A DNA stretch of 57,701 bases, taken from Verrucomicrobiia bacterium (GTDB lineage Bacteria > Verrucomicrobiota > Verrucomicrobiia > Limisphaerales > UBA11358). The notes under the pieces are model-generated. The model was not told where the DNA came from, did no database searches, and saw only the letters and a program-made list of their open reading frames with translations. Below are positions 50,565 through 57,701 of this stretch, in pieces (position 1 is the first letter of the stretch; every line of letters begins with the position of its first letter). The DNA lies in contig JARLJW010000087.1 of the NCBI GenBank assembly GCA_031290985.1, positions 1 through 57,701 of the forward strand. Reading direction: 5' to 3'. The translations under genes were made by a program, and so were the position numbers.

Positions 50565-50602
50565 CTCTTAAGCAGCAGGTTCAGATTGAAATTCACATTC
50601 AC
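50531..50602 (-). CDS. leuA leader peptide (23 aa, six Leu codons)
   Basis: A GTG at 50602 opens a frame that stops at TGA 50533-50531. Leu codons are at positions 7, 9, 10, 11, 15 and 16 (N-L-N-L-L-L-K-S-A-L-L), six of 23 residues. Stalling at the three consecutive Leu codons (9-11) would cover the 1:2 hairpin and leave segment 2 free to form the antiterminator. The GTG start and lack of a strong SD lower certainty about the exact first codon; a second GTG two codons later is possible. Confidence 0.72.
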   Translation of the reverse strand: MNVNFNLNLLLKSALLTSAAAGF

Positions 50603-50608
50603 GGCTTC

Positions 50609-50637
50609 AAATTAATCCTGTCAACAGGTCCGGTCAA
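50609..50637 (-). promoter_or_regulatory. Candidate promoter for the leuA leader
   Basis: On the minus strand TTGACC (50632-50637) and TAATTT (50609-50614) are 17 bp apart. The -35 is good and the -10 weak. The start site would fall close to the GTG of the leader peptide, implying a leaderless or nearly leaderless leader peptide, so the true promoter may be elsewhere in 50600-50713. Confidence 0.35.
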
Positions 50638-50713
50638 ATGAATTTCATCGGACGCCCATATTCCCTCGGGGCCATGGTTGCCACTCCGCTTGGTTTTCGC
50701 TTAACCTGCGCGG

Positions 50714-52447
50714 ATGAAATTGTTGAGGCGGTGGAAGCAGGAGCCGGCGTTTATTTTGACGCTGGCGGTTGCACTTCTCGCCGGTCTCTGGCTTCGGTGC
50801 TATTTGCTGATGGATCAGGTCTATGCCGATGATGAATGGCATGGCTTGTACTATGTGATTGGCAAATCCCCCTTCTGGCTGCTGACGCATTTCTCGATTC
50901 CGGGGGCCACGTGTATCCCGCTCAATTTTTACGCCTGGGTTTTGGGGGCGACCACCGGCTGGTCTGAATTATGGCTGCGCCTCCCCTCGCTGATTTGCGG
51001 CATCCTGTGCGTTGTAATCGGCCCGTTGCTGGCCCGTGAATTGATCGGTTCCCGTCGCACCATGTGGCTGGGCCTGTTGCTGGGCATTGCTCCGGTGTTG
51101 GTTTTTTACAGCCGTGTTTGCCGGCCTTACAGCGCGGTGGCCTTCACCGGTTTTGTTGCGCTATTGTTTGCCGCGCGCTGGCTTCGGTCCGGTGGTCTGC
51201 GTCCGGCATTGCTTTTTGCCGTTGCGGGGGTCGTGGCCGTCTATTTTCATCTGTTTGCGGCGGTTACCGTGGCCGCACCGATGATGATGGTGCTGGGGTT
51301 CCTGGCCTGGTCACGCTGGCGGCGGGGCGGGCCACCGGTCGCGGGCGGCCCCTCCTTTCGACAGTGGTTGATGGTCGCCTTGGTGTTCGTTGTGGGCATC
51401 GCTGTCCTGGTCCTGCCGGCCCTGATTCATTCAATCCAAAGCACCTTCTTCACCATCGCGCTCGCCGGCCACTTGAGCCGCCAGTCTTTGCCCGGTGTAG
51501 TGGAATTGTTCAGCGGCACCGGCCAGCCGGTTCTGCAGGCCTTGTTTTGGTTGCTGCTTGTGGTGGGGGCGGTTGACCAGTGCCGCCGAAATCCCTGGTT
51601 CGGCTGGATGCTGGTGAGCCTCTATCCGTTGCACGCGTTTGCGCTCGCATTGGCACGGCCGGACTGCGCCCAAAGCGCCATTGTTCTTACACGCTATTGC
51701 ATTCCGCTGGTGCCGGTCAGCCTGGTATTGGTGGCGTGCGGGCTGCAAACCGTCCTGGAATTCCTGGCGGCCCATGCGAACTTGAAACCGGTGCTGCAAA
51801 CCATGGCCGCCGTGGCCATCATCAGTGCCTTGGCGCTCACCGGCCCGTTGCCGCAATGCTATCTGCCGCCAAATAATTTCACCAATCACGGCGCGTATCA
51901 GCACCACTATGGCGCCATCGACTGGCGCTATTCTTTTAAAAGCGGCCTGACTCCCGCAGATTTCACCTTGAACACGGTTTTGCGGGCAGACGAAGTTTCC
52001 CCGTTTTACGCATCACTCGCCCGGCAGCCCGGTGATCATCCCATCCTCGAGTATCCGATGATGATCGGGGATCATTTTAATCCGCTCTATTACTACCAAT
52101 ATTTCCATCGCCGCCCGGTTCTGGTTGGTTATGCCCTGGATGTGTCGCTGCCCCGCGGTCTTGCCGCCGGCAATATTTATGGCAACACCTACATCGATCA
52201 GGTGCTTAGCTTGGTGGATCAACCCTCCAAGCTGCGGTTCCGAAATTTGCTCTCCATGGACGACCTGGCAGCAATGCGCCGTCACGGCGTGGAATATGTG
52301 GTTTTGCACAAAAGCTTCGAAGCGCAACTGACCGGCGTGGCGTTACCGCTGCCCGATTTAAAACGGCTGTACGATTTCTATCAAACGTCCCTTGGCAAAC
52401 CTTTCTACGAAGACGATCACGTTGCCGTGTTTCATCTCCAAAACTAG
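50714..52447 (+). CDS. GT-C (family 39-like) membrane glycosyltransferase
   Basis: 577 aa with about 9-11 transmembrane helices. The acidic motif ADDEWHGLYY in the first periplasmic loop (about residues 38-47) is the hallmark of GT39/PMT-type enzymes, which use a polyprenyl-phosphate sugar donor. The C-terminal ~180 residues are soluble and periplasmic (KSFEAQLTGVALPLPDLKRLYDFYQTSLG). The acceptor is unknown. It is divergent from leuA and convergent with the next gene, which belongs to a related class; both probably serve envelope glycosylation. Confidence 0.8.
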   Translation: MKLLRRWKQEPAFILTLAVALLAGLWLRCYLLMDQVYADDEWHGLYYVIGKSPFWLLTHFSIPGATCIPLNFYAWVLGATTGWSELWLRLPSLICGILCVVIGPLLARELIGSRRTMWLGLLLGIAPVLVFYSRVCRPYSAVAFTGFVALLFAARWLRSGGLRPALLFAVAGVVAVYFHLFAAVTVAAPMMMVLGFLAWSRWRRGGPPVAGGPSFRQWLMVALVFVVGIAVLVLPALIHSIQSTFFTIALAGHLSRQSLPGVVELFSGTGQPVLQALFWLLLVVGAVDQCRRNPWFGWMLVSLYPLHAFALALARPDCAQSAIVLTRYCIPLVPVSLVLVACGLQTVLEFLAAHANLKPVLQTMAAVAIISALALTGPLPQCYLPPNNFTNHGAYQHHYGAIDWRYSFKSGLTPADFTLNTVLRADEVSPFYASLARQPGDHPILEYPMMIGDHFNPLYYYQYFHRRPVLVGYALDVSLPRGLAAGNIYGNTYIDQVLSLVDQPSKLRFRNLLSMDDLAAMRRHGVEYVVLHKSFEAQLTGVALPLPDLKRLYDFYQTSLGKPFYEDDHVAVFHLQN

Positions 52448-52461
52448 CGTAACCTCTGCTG

Positions 52462-54303
52462 CTATTTTTCCACTGGTTGGCTCGCCGCCGGGCAGTCCTG
52501 CTCAAGTTCTGCGAGTTCATTTTGGACCTCGCTGGTCGCCACCCGGCCATGAAATTCCAATGCGATGTATTTCTTGTATCGATCCTGGGCGGCCCGTGCA
52601 TAATCCGCTTTCTGCCTGGGATCGGTGGCGGCTCGGGCCAGCTTATGATACAGCCGGGCCAGATTGAGATTCGTGGAGTCGAACCCGGGGCGGAGCCGGT
52701 CCGCCGTCAACAGGCTGCCCAGCGCGGCTTCCGGTTTGCCTTCCACTTCCTCGATCAGTGAGCGCAGAAAAAACAGGAAGTACGTCGTCGCGGGCGGCGC
52801 CTGGTTCCGGTCGGGCCAGTATTCTGCCAGCCCCGCATCCACGGCAATCGTCATTTTATGCAAGGCTGATGCCATGCGCAGTTCGTCTTGACGGGCGATG
52901 GCCTCGCCGAAATCCGCATAATAATATGCGGCTAAATTATCATAATCCTTCGGCGCATGCCGGGACTCGGCCAGGTGATGTTGCCACAGGGTCTCGCCAT
53001 TTCGCCAAGCGGGTTGATAGCCGAGCGTCTGTCCGACATTGCAGACCGCCATCGTGGCGACGAGCAGCAAGATTCCCAGTTGCAGGGCTTTTGCTGCCCG
53101 TTGCCAGATGTTTCCGGCCAGGGACACGGCGATGGCCAGCACGCAAAACGATGAGAAATACACATAGCGATCCGCCACCCAGATCCCGATATAGATCAGG
53201 TTCAGATAGGGAATCATCAGCACGAAAAAGACGGCCAGGTAAAAAAACAGGTCCTTCCGGCGGAGAAACAGCCAGAGGCCGGCGATCAAAACTCCCGCCA
53301 CGGTGAGCAGTGAAACCGCGACCTGCCACGGCGCATACTCGGTTTCAATCTCCGGCCACGGATAAATGACGGCGAGTTCCGACGGGAAAAAAATCTGGCG
53401 CAGATACAGCCAGAAGCCCGGCGGGTTCACCATCAGCAGGTTCCAGAGGTGCGCCAGGCCATGCGCCGAATAGCCGCGTTCGAAAATTCCCATCTGCGCC
53501 AACGTCCGTTGATACCAGACATAGATCCCGCTGCTGACCGCCAGCGCCGGCAGCACCAGCGCCACCTCGCGGATCAGGGCGCGGTTCCAGGCAAACGCCG
53601 CCGCGGGTGCGCGTTCTCCGCGCAGCCACGGCAGGAACAGCGCGTGGAGCAGCAGCACCAGCGGGAAGGTCAGCACGCTGATCTTGGAAAGCAGCGCCAC
53701 CACGAAGCAGAGCAGGGTGACGGCATACCAGCCGGCTTGTCCGGCGGCGCTGGTGGCGGTGAGTCGCCGGGTTTGGGCGCACAGCGCGAGCAGCATGAAC
53801 AGGGCGGACCAGATGTCCTTGCTGCCCATGATCCACGCCACCGGTTCCACATGCACCGCCAGCAGCAGAAACGCCGCGCTCACCAGCAAGGCAAAACCGT
53901 AACGCCGCGTCGTGCCGGCGAGAAACAGGAACAGGCAGGCCACCACCGCCCCGTGCAGCAGCACATTGACCAGGTGATAACCGGTCGGGTTGTCAAAGCC
54001 GAAAACCCGGCCCTCGACCGCCCACGCCACATCCCGCGCCAGCAAGGGTTCCTCCCGTGGAAAGCCGGTCACGAAAATCCCCTTCAGATCCGCCGCCAGG
54101 CTTGCTTGCCCGTATAATTCAGGATGATCCCGGAGAATGCGCACGTCATCATAGTAGACGTACCCGTATTGGATTGAGGGCAGGTAAATCAGCCACGCCA
54201 GCAACATCAGCCCCAGCGCGGTGAACAGATTTCGGTGGCGGGAAAAAACCTGCCGCGCCCCGGTTCCCGGGCGGTCATCCGTCGGCGTGGTGGTCGCATT
54301 CAT
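52462..54303 (-). CDS. TMTC-like membrane glycosyltransferase with C-terminal TPR region
   Basis: 613 aa. Ten or so transmembrane helices cover about 25-430, with the acidic motif YVYYDDVRILRDHPEL in the first loop (about 48-63), typical of GT-C/TMTC-like enzymes. The C-terminal 180 residues form TPR-like helices (PKDYDNLAAYYYADFGEAIARQDELRMAS; KPEAALGSLLTADRLRPGFDSTNLNLARLYHKLA). It is likely to glycosylate secreted proteins or lipids. Its start overlaps the stop of the methyltransferase gene (ATGA at 54300-54303). Confidence 0.78.
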   Translation of the reverse strand: MNATTTPTDDRPGTGARQVFSRHRNLFTALGLMLLAWLIYLPSIQYGYVYYDDVRILRDHPELYGQASLAADLKGIFVTGFPREEPLLARDVAWAVEGRVFGFDNPTGYHLVNVLLHGAVVACLFLFLAGTTRRYGFALLVSAAFLLLAVHVEPVAWIMGSKDIWSALFMLLALCAQTRRLTATSAAGQAGWYAVTLLCFVVALLSKISVLTFPLVLLLHALFLPWLRGERAPAAAFAWNRALIREVALVLPALAVSSGIYVWYQRTLAQMGIFERGYSAHGLAHLWNLLMVNPPGFWLYLRQIFFPSELAVIYPWPEIETEYAPWQVAVSLLTVAGVLIAGLWLFLRRKDLFFYLAVFFVLMIPYLNLIYIGIWVADRYVYFSSFCVLAIAVSLAGNIWQRAAKALQLGILLLVATMAVCNVGQTLGYQPAWRNGETLWQHHLAESRHAPKDYDNLAAYYYADFGEAIARQDELRMASALHKMTIAVDAGLAEYWPDRNQAPPATTYFLFFLRSLIEEVEGKPEAALGSLLTADRLRPGFDSTNLNLARLYHKLARAATDPRQKADYARAAQDRYKKYIALEFHGRVATSEVQNELAELEQDCPAASQPVEK

Positions 54304-54935
54304 AGCCGGGCGCTGATCAACATTTGTTTGCCCAGCGGCTTGAACGGGCTCGCCAAATACAGCTTGATGAGCAGGGGATGCACCGGCGCCCCGGACTTGA
54401 TCGTCAACGGCAGGAAACGCGGCACGCAGCGCTCGATCCGGAAACCGTTCGCCATGAGCAGGTCGCTCAGGCTGCGTTCCGTGTAGATGGCGACATGCGT
54501 GTAGTCGTCAAAATATTCCCGCGCACAGTATTTGAAATTTGGCTGCACGATCTCAAACCTCGCCCCGGGTTTCATCTTCCGGCGGAGCTGGGCCAGGCAC
54601 TCCACGAGCTCCGCCTGCGTCACATGCTCGAAACAATTGCTGCTGAAAACGTAATCCACGGAATTGTCCGCCACGCCTTCCAGCTTTGTGATGCTGGTCA
54701 CCAGCCCTTCCACGCCGGGGGCCAGGTGCGCCGGCATTCCCGGCCAGCAATCCACCGCGATCCGGCGGCCGGCCTGCACGTGGTTGATGAAGTCGCCATA
54801 ACCCGCGCCCAGCTCCAGCACCACGCCCCCGGGCGGGATCTGTTTCTGAAACACGCAATCCACCAGCGTCTGCCAGAGCACCCGCCGGCGCGGATCGGCG
54901 GTGAAGCGGGTGTTGTGATACGTGTCAGCGCTCAT
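54300..54935 (-). CDS. Class I SAM-dependent methyltransferase
   Basis: 211 aa from the ATG at 54935 (MSADTYHN); a TTG at 54941 would add two residues. Motif I is VVLELGAGYGDF (about 38-49), with 'VDYVFSSNCFEHVTQAELVECL' following, typical of methyltransferase family 11. The substrate is unknown. It lies between a GT2 and a GT-C gene and overlaps both (11 bp with GT2, ATGA with the GT-C gene), so it is likely part of a glycan or lipid-sugar pathway. Confidence 0.8.
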   Translation of the reverse strand: MSADTYHNTRFTADPRRRVLWQTLVDCVFQKQIPPGGVVLELGAGYGDFINHVQAGRRIAVDCWPGMPAHLAPGVEGLVTSITKLEGVADNSVDYVFSSNCFEHVTQAELVECLAQLRRKMKPGARFEIVQPNFKYCAREYFDDYTHVAIYTERSLSDLLMANGFRIERCVPRFLPLTIKSGAPVHPLLIKLYLASPFKPLGKQMLISARL

Positions 54936-55977
54936 GGCCAAAACCTTTCCAGTCGATGAAGATGCCCAGCAGCATGCGCAGCCCCAGCCGGGCGGCGATC
55001 CGGTTGTTCACGTTCCCGCCCTTGCTCGTGCCCACGCGCGGATAAAACGTGATCGGACATTCCAGGATGCGCAAACCGTTGCGCAGCGCCGTATCCAGAA
55101 AATACGCGTTGAATTCCAGGTTGATCTGCGGGTTCAATTTCCCCATCAATCCGCGCAGCGCGGAATTCCGGCATAGCTTGTAAGTCGTGCCCACGTCCGT
55201 CAGGGATACCATGCCGAGATGTTTCAATTCCAGCACTTTTCCCGCGAACAGGTTTCCGTAATGCATGAACAGGGACAATTGCGTGTTGCGATCCTGCAAT
55301 TGTTCCACGATCCGGCTTCCGTTCACCACGTCGGCGTGCGGGATGTAGGTGAGGAATTTTTCAATGTCCGCCGCCCGGAAGGTCAGGTCGCCTTCGCACA
55401 GCAGGGTCAGTTCCGTGTCCGTGTGTGTCAAAGCCTCGCGCAGGGCCCGGTGTACGCAGGCGCCGTATCCCTGGCGCGGCTCGTTGAAAACCGCCGCCCC
55501 GGCCGCCGCCGCGAGTTCCATCGTCCGGTCCTTGCTGTTGTTGCTGATCACGATGACCCGCGCTACCCGCGGATGCGCCCGGAAATCCGCCACCGCCCCG
55601 CCGATGCTCCGCTCATCGTTGTAGGCCGTCAGCACCACCGTCAGCCGCAGGTTGCCCGGCGGATCATGCCGGATGCTTTTCCGGTTGCGCAATTGGCGGA
55701 CATGGCCGAACAGGTCCCAGCCCAGCAACGCCCCGCCAATCACCAGCGGGATGCCGCTGTACCAGACAATCGCCTCGTTGAAGCGGCGGAACCACGCCGG
55801 ATCCAGCAGCAGCAGGCGCACCGGCCCCATCGCCACCCCGAACACATAGGCCGACAACGCGATGCAGACCAGCAGAAAACCGTACAAGGCGAACCAGGTC
55901 GTTTTGGTCTCGCGACCGCCCTCTGGCACCGGCCCAGCCGGGCCGGCAACCGCCGGCGGCCTGTTTTCATCAGTCAT
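54925..55977 (-). CDS. GT2 family glycosyltransferase (dolichyl-phosphate-sugar synthase-like)
   Basis: 350 aa. Two N-terminal transmembrane helices (about 28-48 and 70-90) precede a GT-A domain: 'LRLTVVLTAYNDERSIGGAVADF', 'VIVISNNSKDRTMELAAAAGAAVFNEPRQGYGACVHRAL', and an acidic motif in LLCEGDLTF where DxD would be. It probably transfers a sugar to a polyprenyl-phosphate carrier, which GT-C enzymes (52462-54303 and 50714-52447) then use. It is first of three overlapping genes. Confidence 0.85.
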   Translation of the reverse strand: MTDENRPPAVAGPAGPVPEGGRETKTTWFALYGFLLVCIALSAYVFGVAMGPVRLLLLDPAWFRRFNEAIVWYSGIPLVIGGALLGWDLFGHVRQLRNRKSIRHDPPGNLRLTVVLTAYNDERSIGGAVADFRAHPRVARVIVISNNSKDRTMELAAAAGAAVFNEPRQGYGACVHRALREALTHTDTELTLLCEGDLTFRAADIEKFLTYIPHADVVNGSRIVEQLQDRNTQLSLFMHYGNLFAGKVLELKHLGMVSLTDVGTTYKLCRNSALRGLMGKLNPQINLEFNAYFLDTALRNGLRILECPITFYPRVGTSKGGNVNNRIAARLGLRMLLGIFIDWKGFGHER

Positions 55978-56085
55978 CGGGGAACGACGTTATTCCATGA
56001 GCGCATCCGGTCAAGACCGAATCCCTGAAAAATGAACCGTCGGGCCTTTCGGCTCCGGGTCGCCCGGCATTTTAAAGAGGCCGGC

Positions 56086-57303
56086 TCAGCCGATGAACGC
56101 CGCATGCACGGCCTTCACCGCCTGCTCGCCCTTCGCGATGTCGATGACGACCGAGATCTTGATTTCGCTCGTCGAGATCATGTCGATGTTCACGCCCTCG
56201 TTCGCGAGCGTCTCGAACAATTTCCCCGCCACGCCCGTCTGCGACTTCATGCCCACGCCCACGATCGAGAGCTTGCCGATCTTCTCGGCCGTGATCACGG
56301 TCTTGAAGGCGATGTCCTTCTTCAGGCCCTCGATGACCTTCAGCGCCTTGAGCAAATCCGGCTTGTCCGCCGTGAACGAGATGTCGGTGGACGGCGTGCC
56401 GGTGCCGTGGCTGATGTTCTGGATGATCATGTCCACGTTCACGGTCGCATCGCCGAGCGCCTTGAAAATTTTCGCGGCCACGCCGGGTTTGTCCGGCACG
56501 CCCACGAGCGTCACCTTGGCCTGGTTTTTGTCGAGCGCGACGCCGCGCACGACGACGCCTTCCATGCTTTTTGTTTCTTCTTTCACAATGGTTCCGGTGT
56601 TGTCATTGAGGCTGGAGCGGACCTCGAACACGACTCCAAATTTCTTCGCAAATTCCACCGAGCGGCTCTGCATCACCTTCGCGCCCAGGCTGGCCAGCTC
56701 AAGCATCTCATCGTAGGAAATTTCCGACAGCTTCTTCGCCGTCGGCACGATGCGCGGGTCCGTCGTATAAACGCCGTCCACGTCCGTATAAATCTGGCAC
56801 AGATCCGCCTTCAACGCCGCCGCCAGCGCGATGGCCGTCAAATCCGAACCCCCGCGGCCGAGCGTCGTGATCTGGCCCGCCGCCGTTTCGCCCTGAAATC
56901 CCGCCACGATCACCACATTGCCCGCGTTCAGCGCATCGTGCACCTGCTTCGGCGTGATGTTGTGGATCTTCGCCTTCGTGTGGACGCCGTCCGTCGTGAT
57001 GCCCGCCTGCGCGCCGGTCATGGAGACCGCCGGCACCCCGATCGTGTGCAGCGCAATGGCCGTCAGCGCAATCGTCTGCTGTTCACCCGTCGCGAGCAGC
57101 ATGTCCATCTCCCGTTCACTCGGCAGGGGCGCGATGTCCTTGGCCAGCTTGATCAGGCCGTCCGTCACGCCGCTCATGGCCGAAACGACCACGACCACCT
57201 GGTCGCCGCGCTTCCGGTGCTCCGCCACCCGCTTGGCCACGTTCTTGATGCGGTCGGTGTTGCCGACCGACGTGCCGCCGTATTTTTGGACAATCAATGC
57301 CAT
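56086..57303 (-). CDS. lysC: Aspartokinase LysC
   Basis: 405 aa from the ATG at 57303 (MALIVQKYGGTSVG) with a GGAAG SD eight bases upstream. The kinase motif KYGGTSVG, the 'TTLGRGGSDLTAIALAAAL' block and two C-terminal ACT domains (about 265-405) are present. It phosphorylates aspartate, the first step toward lysine, threonine and methionine, and so ultimately the isoleucine made through ilvA. Length and ACT layout fit the monofunctional class regulated by Lys and/or Thr. No lysine riboswitch is visible upstream. Confidence 0.96.
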   Translation of the reverse strand: MALIVQKYGGTSVGNTDRIKNVAKRVAEHRKRGDQVVVVVSAMSGVTDGLIKLAKDIAPLPSEREMDMLLATGEQQTIALTAIALHTIGVPAVSMTGAQAGITTDGVHTKAKIHNITPKQVHDALNAGNVVIVAGFQGETAAGQITTLGRGGSDLTAIALAAALKADLCQIYTDVDGVYTTDPRIVPTAKKLSEISYDEMLELASLGAKVMQSRSVEFAKKFGVVFEVRSSLNDNTGTIVKEETKSMEGVVVRGVALDKNQAKVTLVGVPDKPGVAAKIFKALGDATVNVDMIIQNISHGTGTPSTDISFTADKPDLLKALKVIEGLKKDIAFKTVITAEKIGKLSIVGVGMKSQTGVAGKLFETLANEGVNIDMISTSEIKISVVIDIAKGEQAVKAVHAAFIG

Positions 57304-57442
57304 ACAAATTTCTTCCAAACCCCTGCCGGTGAAGCCACCGCGCAGGTCAAAATGGAAACGGCAGCATAGTCAGAAGCAGCCCGTTTGAAAAGACGGAATT
57401 CGGGCGCGCAAAATGTTTGTGGGCGCACTGACAATGCCCCCC

Positions 57443-57524
57443 GGAGCGCCGGTCTCCGACCCGGCGAGTCCAAAAAACACAGGGAAAATGCACGGAAACG
57501 CGCCGGGTCGGAGATCGGCGCTCC
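57443..57524. repeat. 24-bp inverted repeat (GGAGCGCCGG... family)
   Basis: The arms are 57443-57466 and 57501-57524, 24 bp each, differing only at one position (C/T in the GGTCTCC/GGAGATC segment), 34 bp apart. The arms contain GGAGCGCCG and GACCCGGCG. It could form a long hairpin or cruciform. The layout resembles small palindromic dispersed elements rather than a terminator. Confidence 0.65.
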
Positions 57525-57540
57525 GCAATGCCTATGGGTT

Positions 57541-57561
57541 CTGGCGGCATTCTGCCGCCAG
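57541..57561. repeat. Hairpin CTGGCGGCA/TGCCGCCAG
   Basis: A 9-bp perfect stem with a 3-base loop directly after the 24-bp inverted repeat. The stem core GGCGGCA/TGCCGCC is the same as in the hairpins at 215-233 and in copy 2 at the left end of the window. Confidence 0.65.
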
Positions 57562-57701
57562 CTGGAGTTTGGCTGGGATCATGTCATTTGATGCTTAGAA
57601 AGATTGCTGATTCGAGAGGGTGATCGCATTTTATGCCGTTCTGGTCGGGCTCGGTTTTTGGGGAGAAGCCGGTAAAATGGGTTTGGAGGGTGGCGGCCCA
57701 C

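Larger units (their letters stand above)
57304..57701. other. Upstream region of lysC, with a possible partial gene at the window end
   Basis: This 398-bp stretch holds the inverted repeats listed separately and no complete gene. At 57633 an ATG on the + strand opens a frame (MPFWSGSVFGEKPVKWVWR...) that stays open to the window edge (23 codons). This could be the start of a gene that continues outside; it is too short to judge. Confidence 0.3.

Noticed and set aside
57304..57442. Lysine riboswitch or attenuator before lysC
   Set aside because: No Lys- or Thr-rich leader frame, no terminator with T-run, and no recognisable L-box core were found.

Overview
The window is about 57.7 kb of GC-rich bacterial chromosome. 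It most likely comes from a Verrucomicrobiota member, probably a Pedosphaera/Limisphaera-like lineage. The grounds are: many genes without a clear Shine-Dalgarno sequence, intergenic stretches full of short GC-rich hairpins and 'aaccacggatg' repeats, large secreted proteins ending in a similar YxVQxSxNLxxW...FYR module, a MoxR/Bat operon, and a GH44 enzyme. The taxon is an inference. No rRNA, tRNA, CRISPR array or intact transposase was recognised.

Layout. 1-3.9 kb is accessory DNA: a 264-bp tandem repeat, two unknown small genes, a frame-broken relic, a VapBC toxin-antitoxin pair with an inverted-repeat operator candidate, and a 1.4-kb gene-free repeat field. 3.9-7.3 kb encodes one secreted protein with ten YDG-type repeats. 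7.9-19.1 kb is a + strand MoxR/Bat operon (moxR, DUF58, BatA-E equivalents; most junctions are ATGA overlaps), interrupted after moxR by a DUF2314-ankyrin gene and a sialate O-acetylesterase.

19.1-34.5 kb is one long minus-strand flagellar operon: flgB, flgC, fliE, fliF, fliG, fliH, fliI, fliJ, motE-like, fliK, flgD, flgE, fliL, fliM, fliN, fliO, fliP, an unrecognised 58-codon gene, fliQ, fliR, flhB. A good sigma-54 (-24/-12) promoter lies just before flgB. Next to it is a second minus-strand group (secreted protein, TPR protein, FlgN-like protein, NtrC-type sigma-54 activator). A divergent HDOD gene follows.

39.3-57.7 kb is mostly metabolic: an AraC-MGMT fusion, threonine dehydratase (ilvA), a secreted GH44 glycosidase, a UbiE-like methyltransferase, an AT-rich helical-repeat protein, biotin synthase, two tandem DUF1573-dihaem cytochromes, 2-isopropylmalate synthase (leuA), a GT-C/methyltransferase/GT2 group and aspartokinase (lysC).

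The strongest regulatory observations are two apparent ribosome-mediated attenuators. Upstream of ilvA is a 14-codon leader with five Ile codons; upstream of leuA is a 23-codon leader with six Leu codons. Each is followed by mutually exclusive hairpins and a rho-independent terminator. Together with the sigma-54 promoter and the small gene between fliP and fliQ, these are the main points for follow-up.
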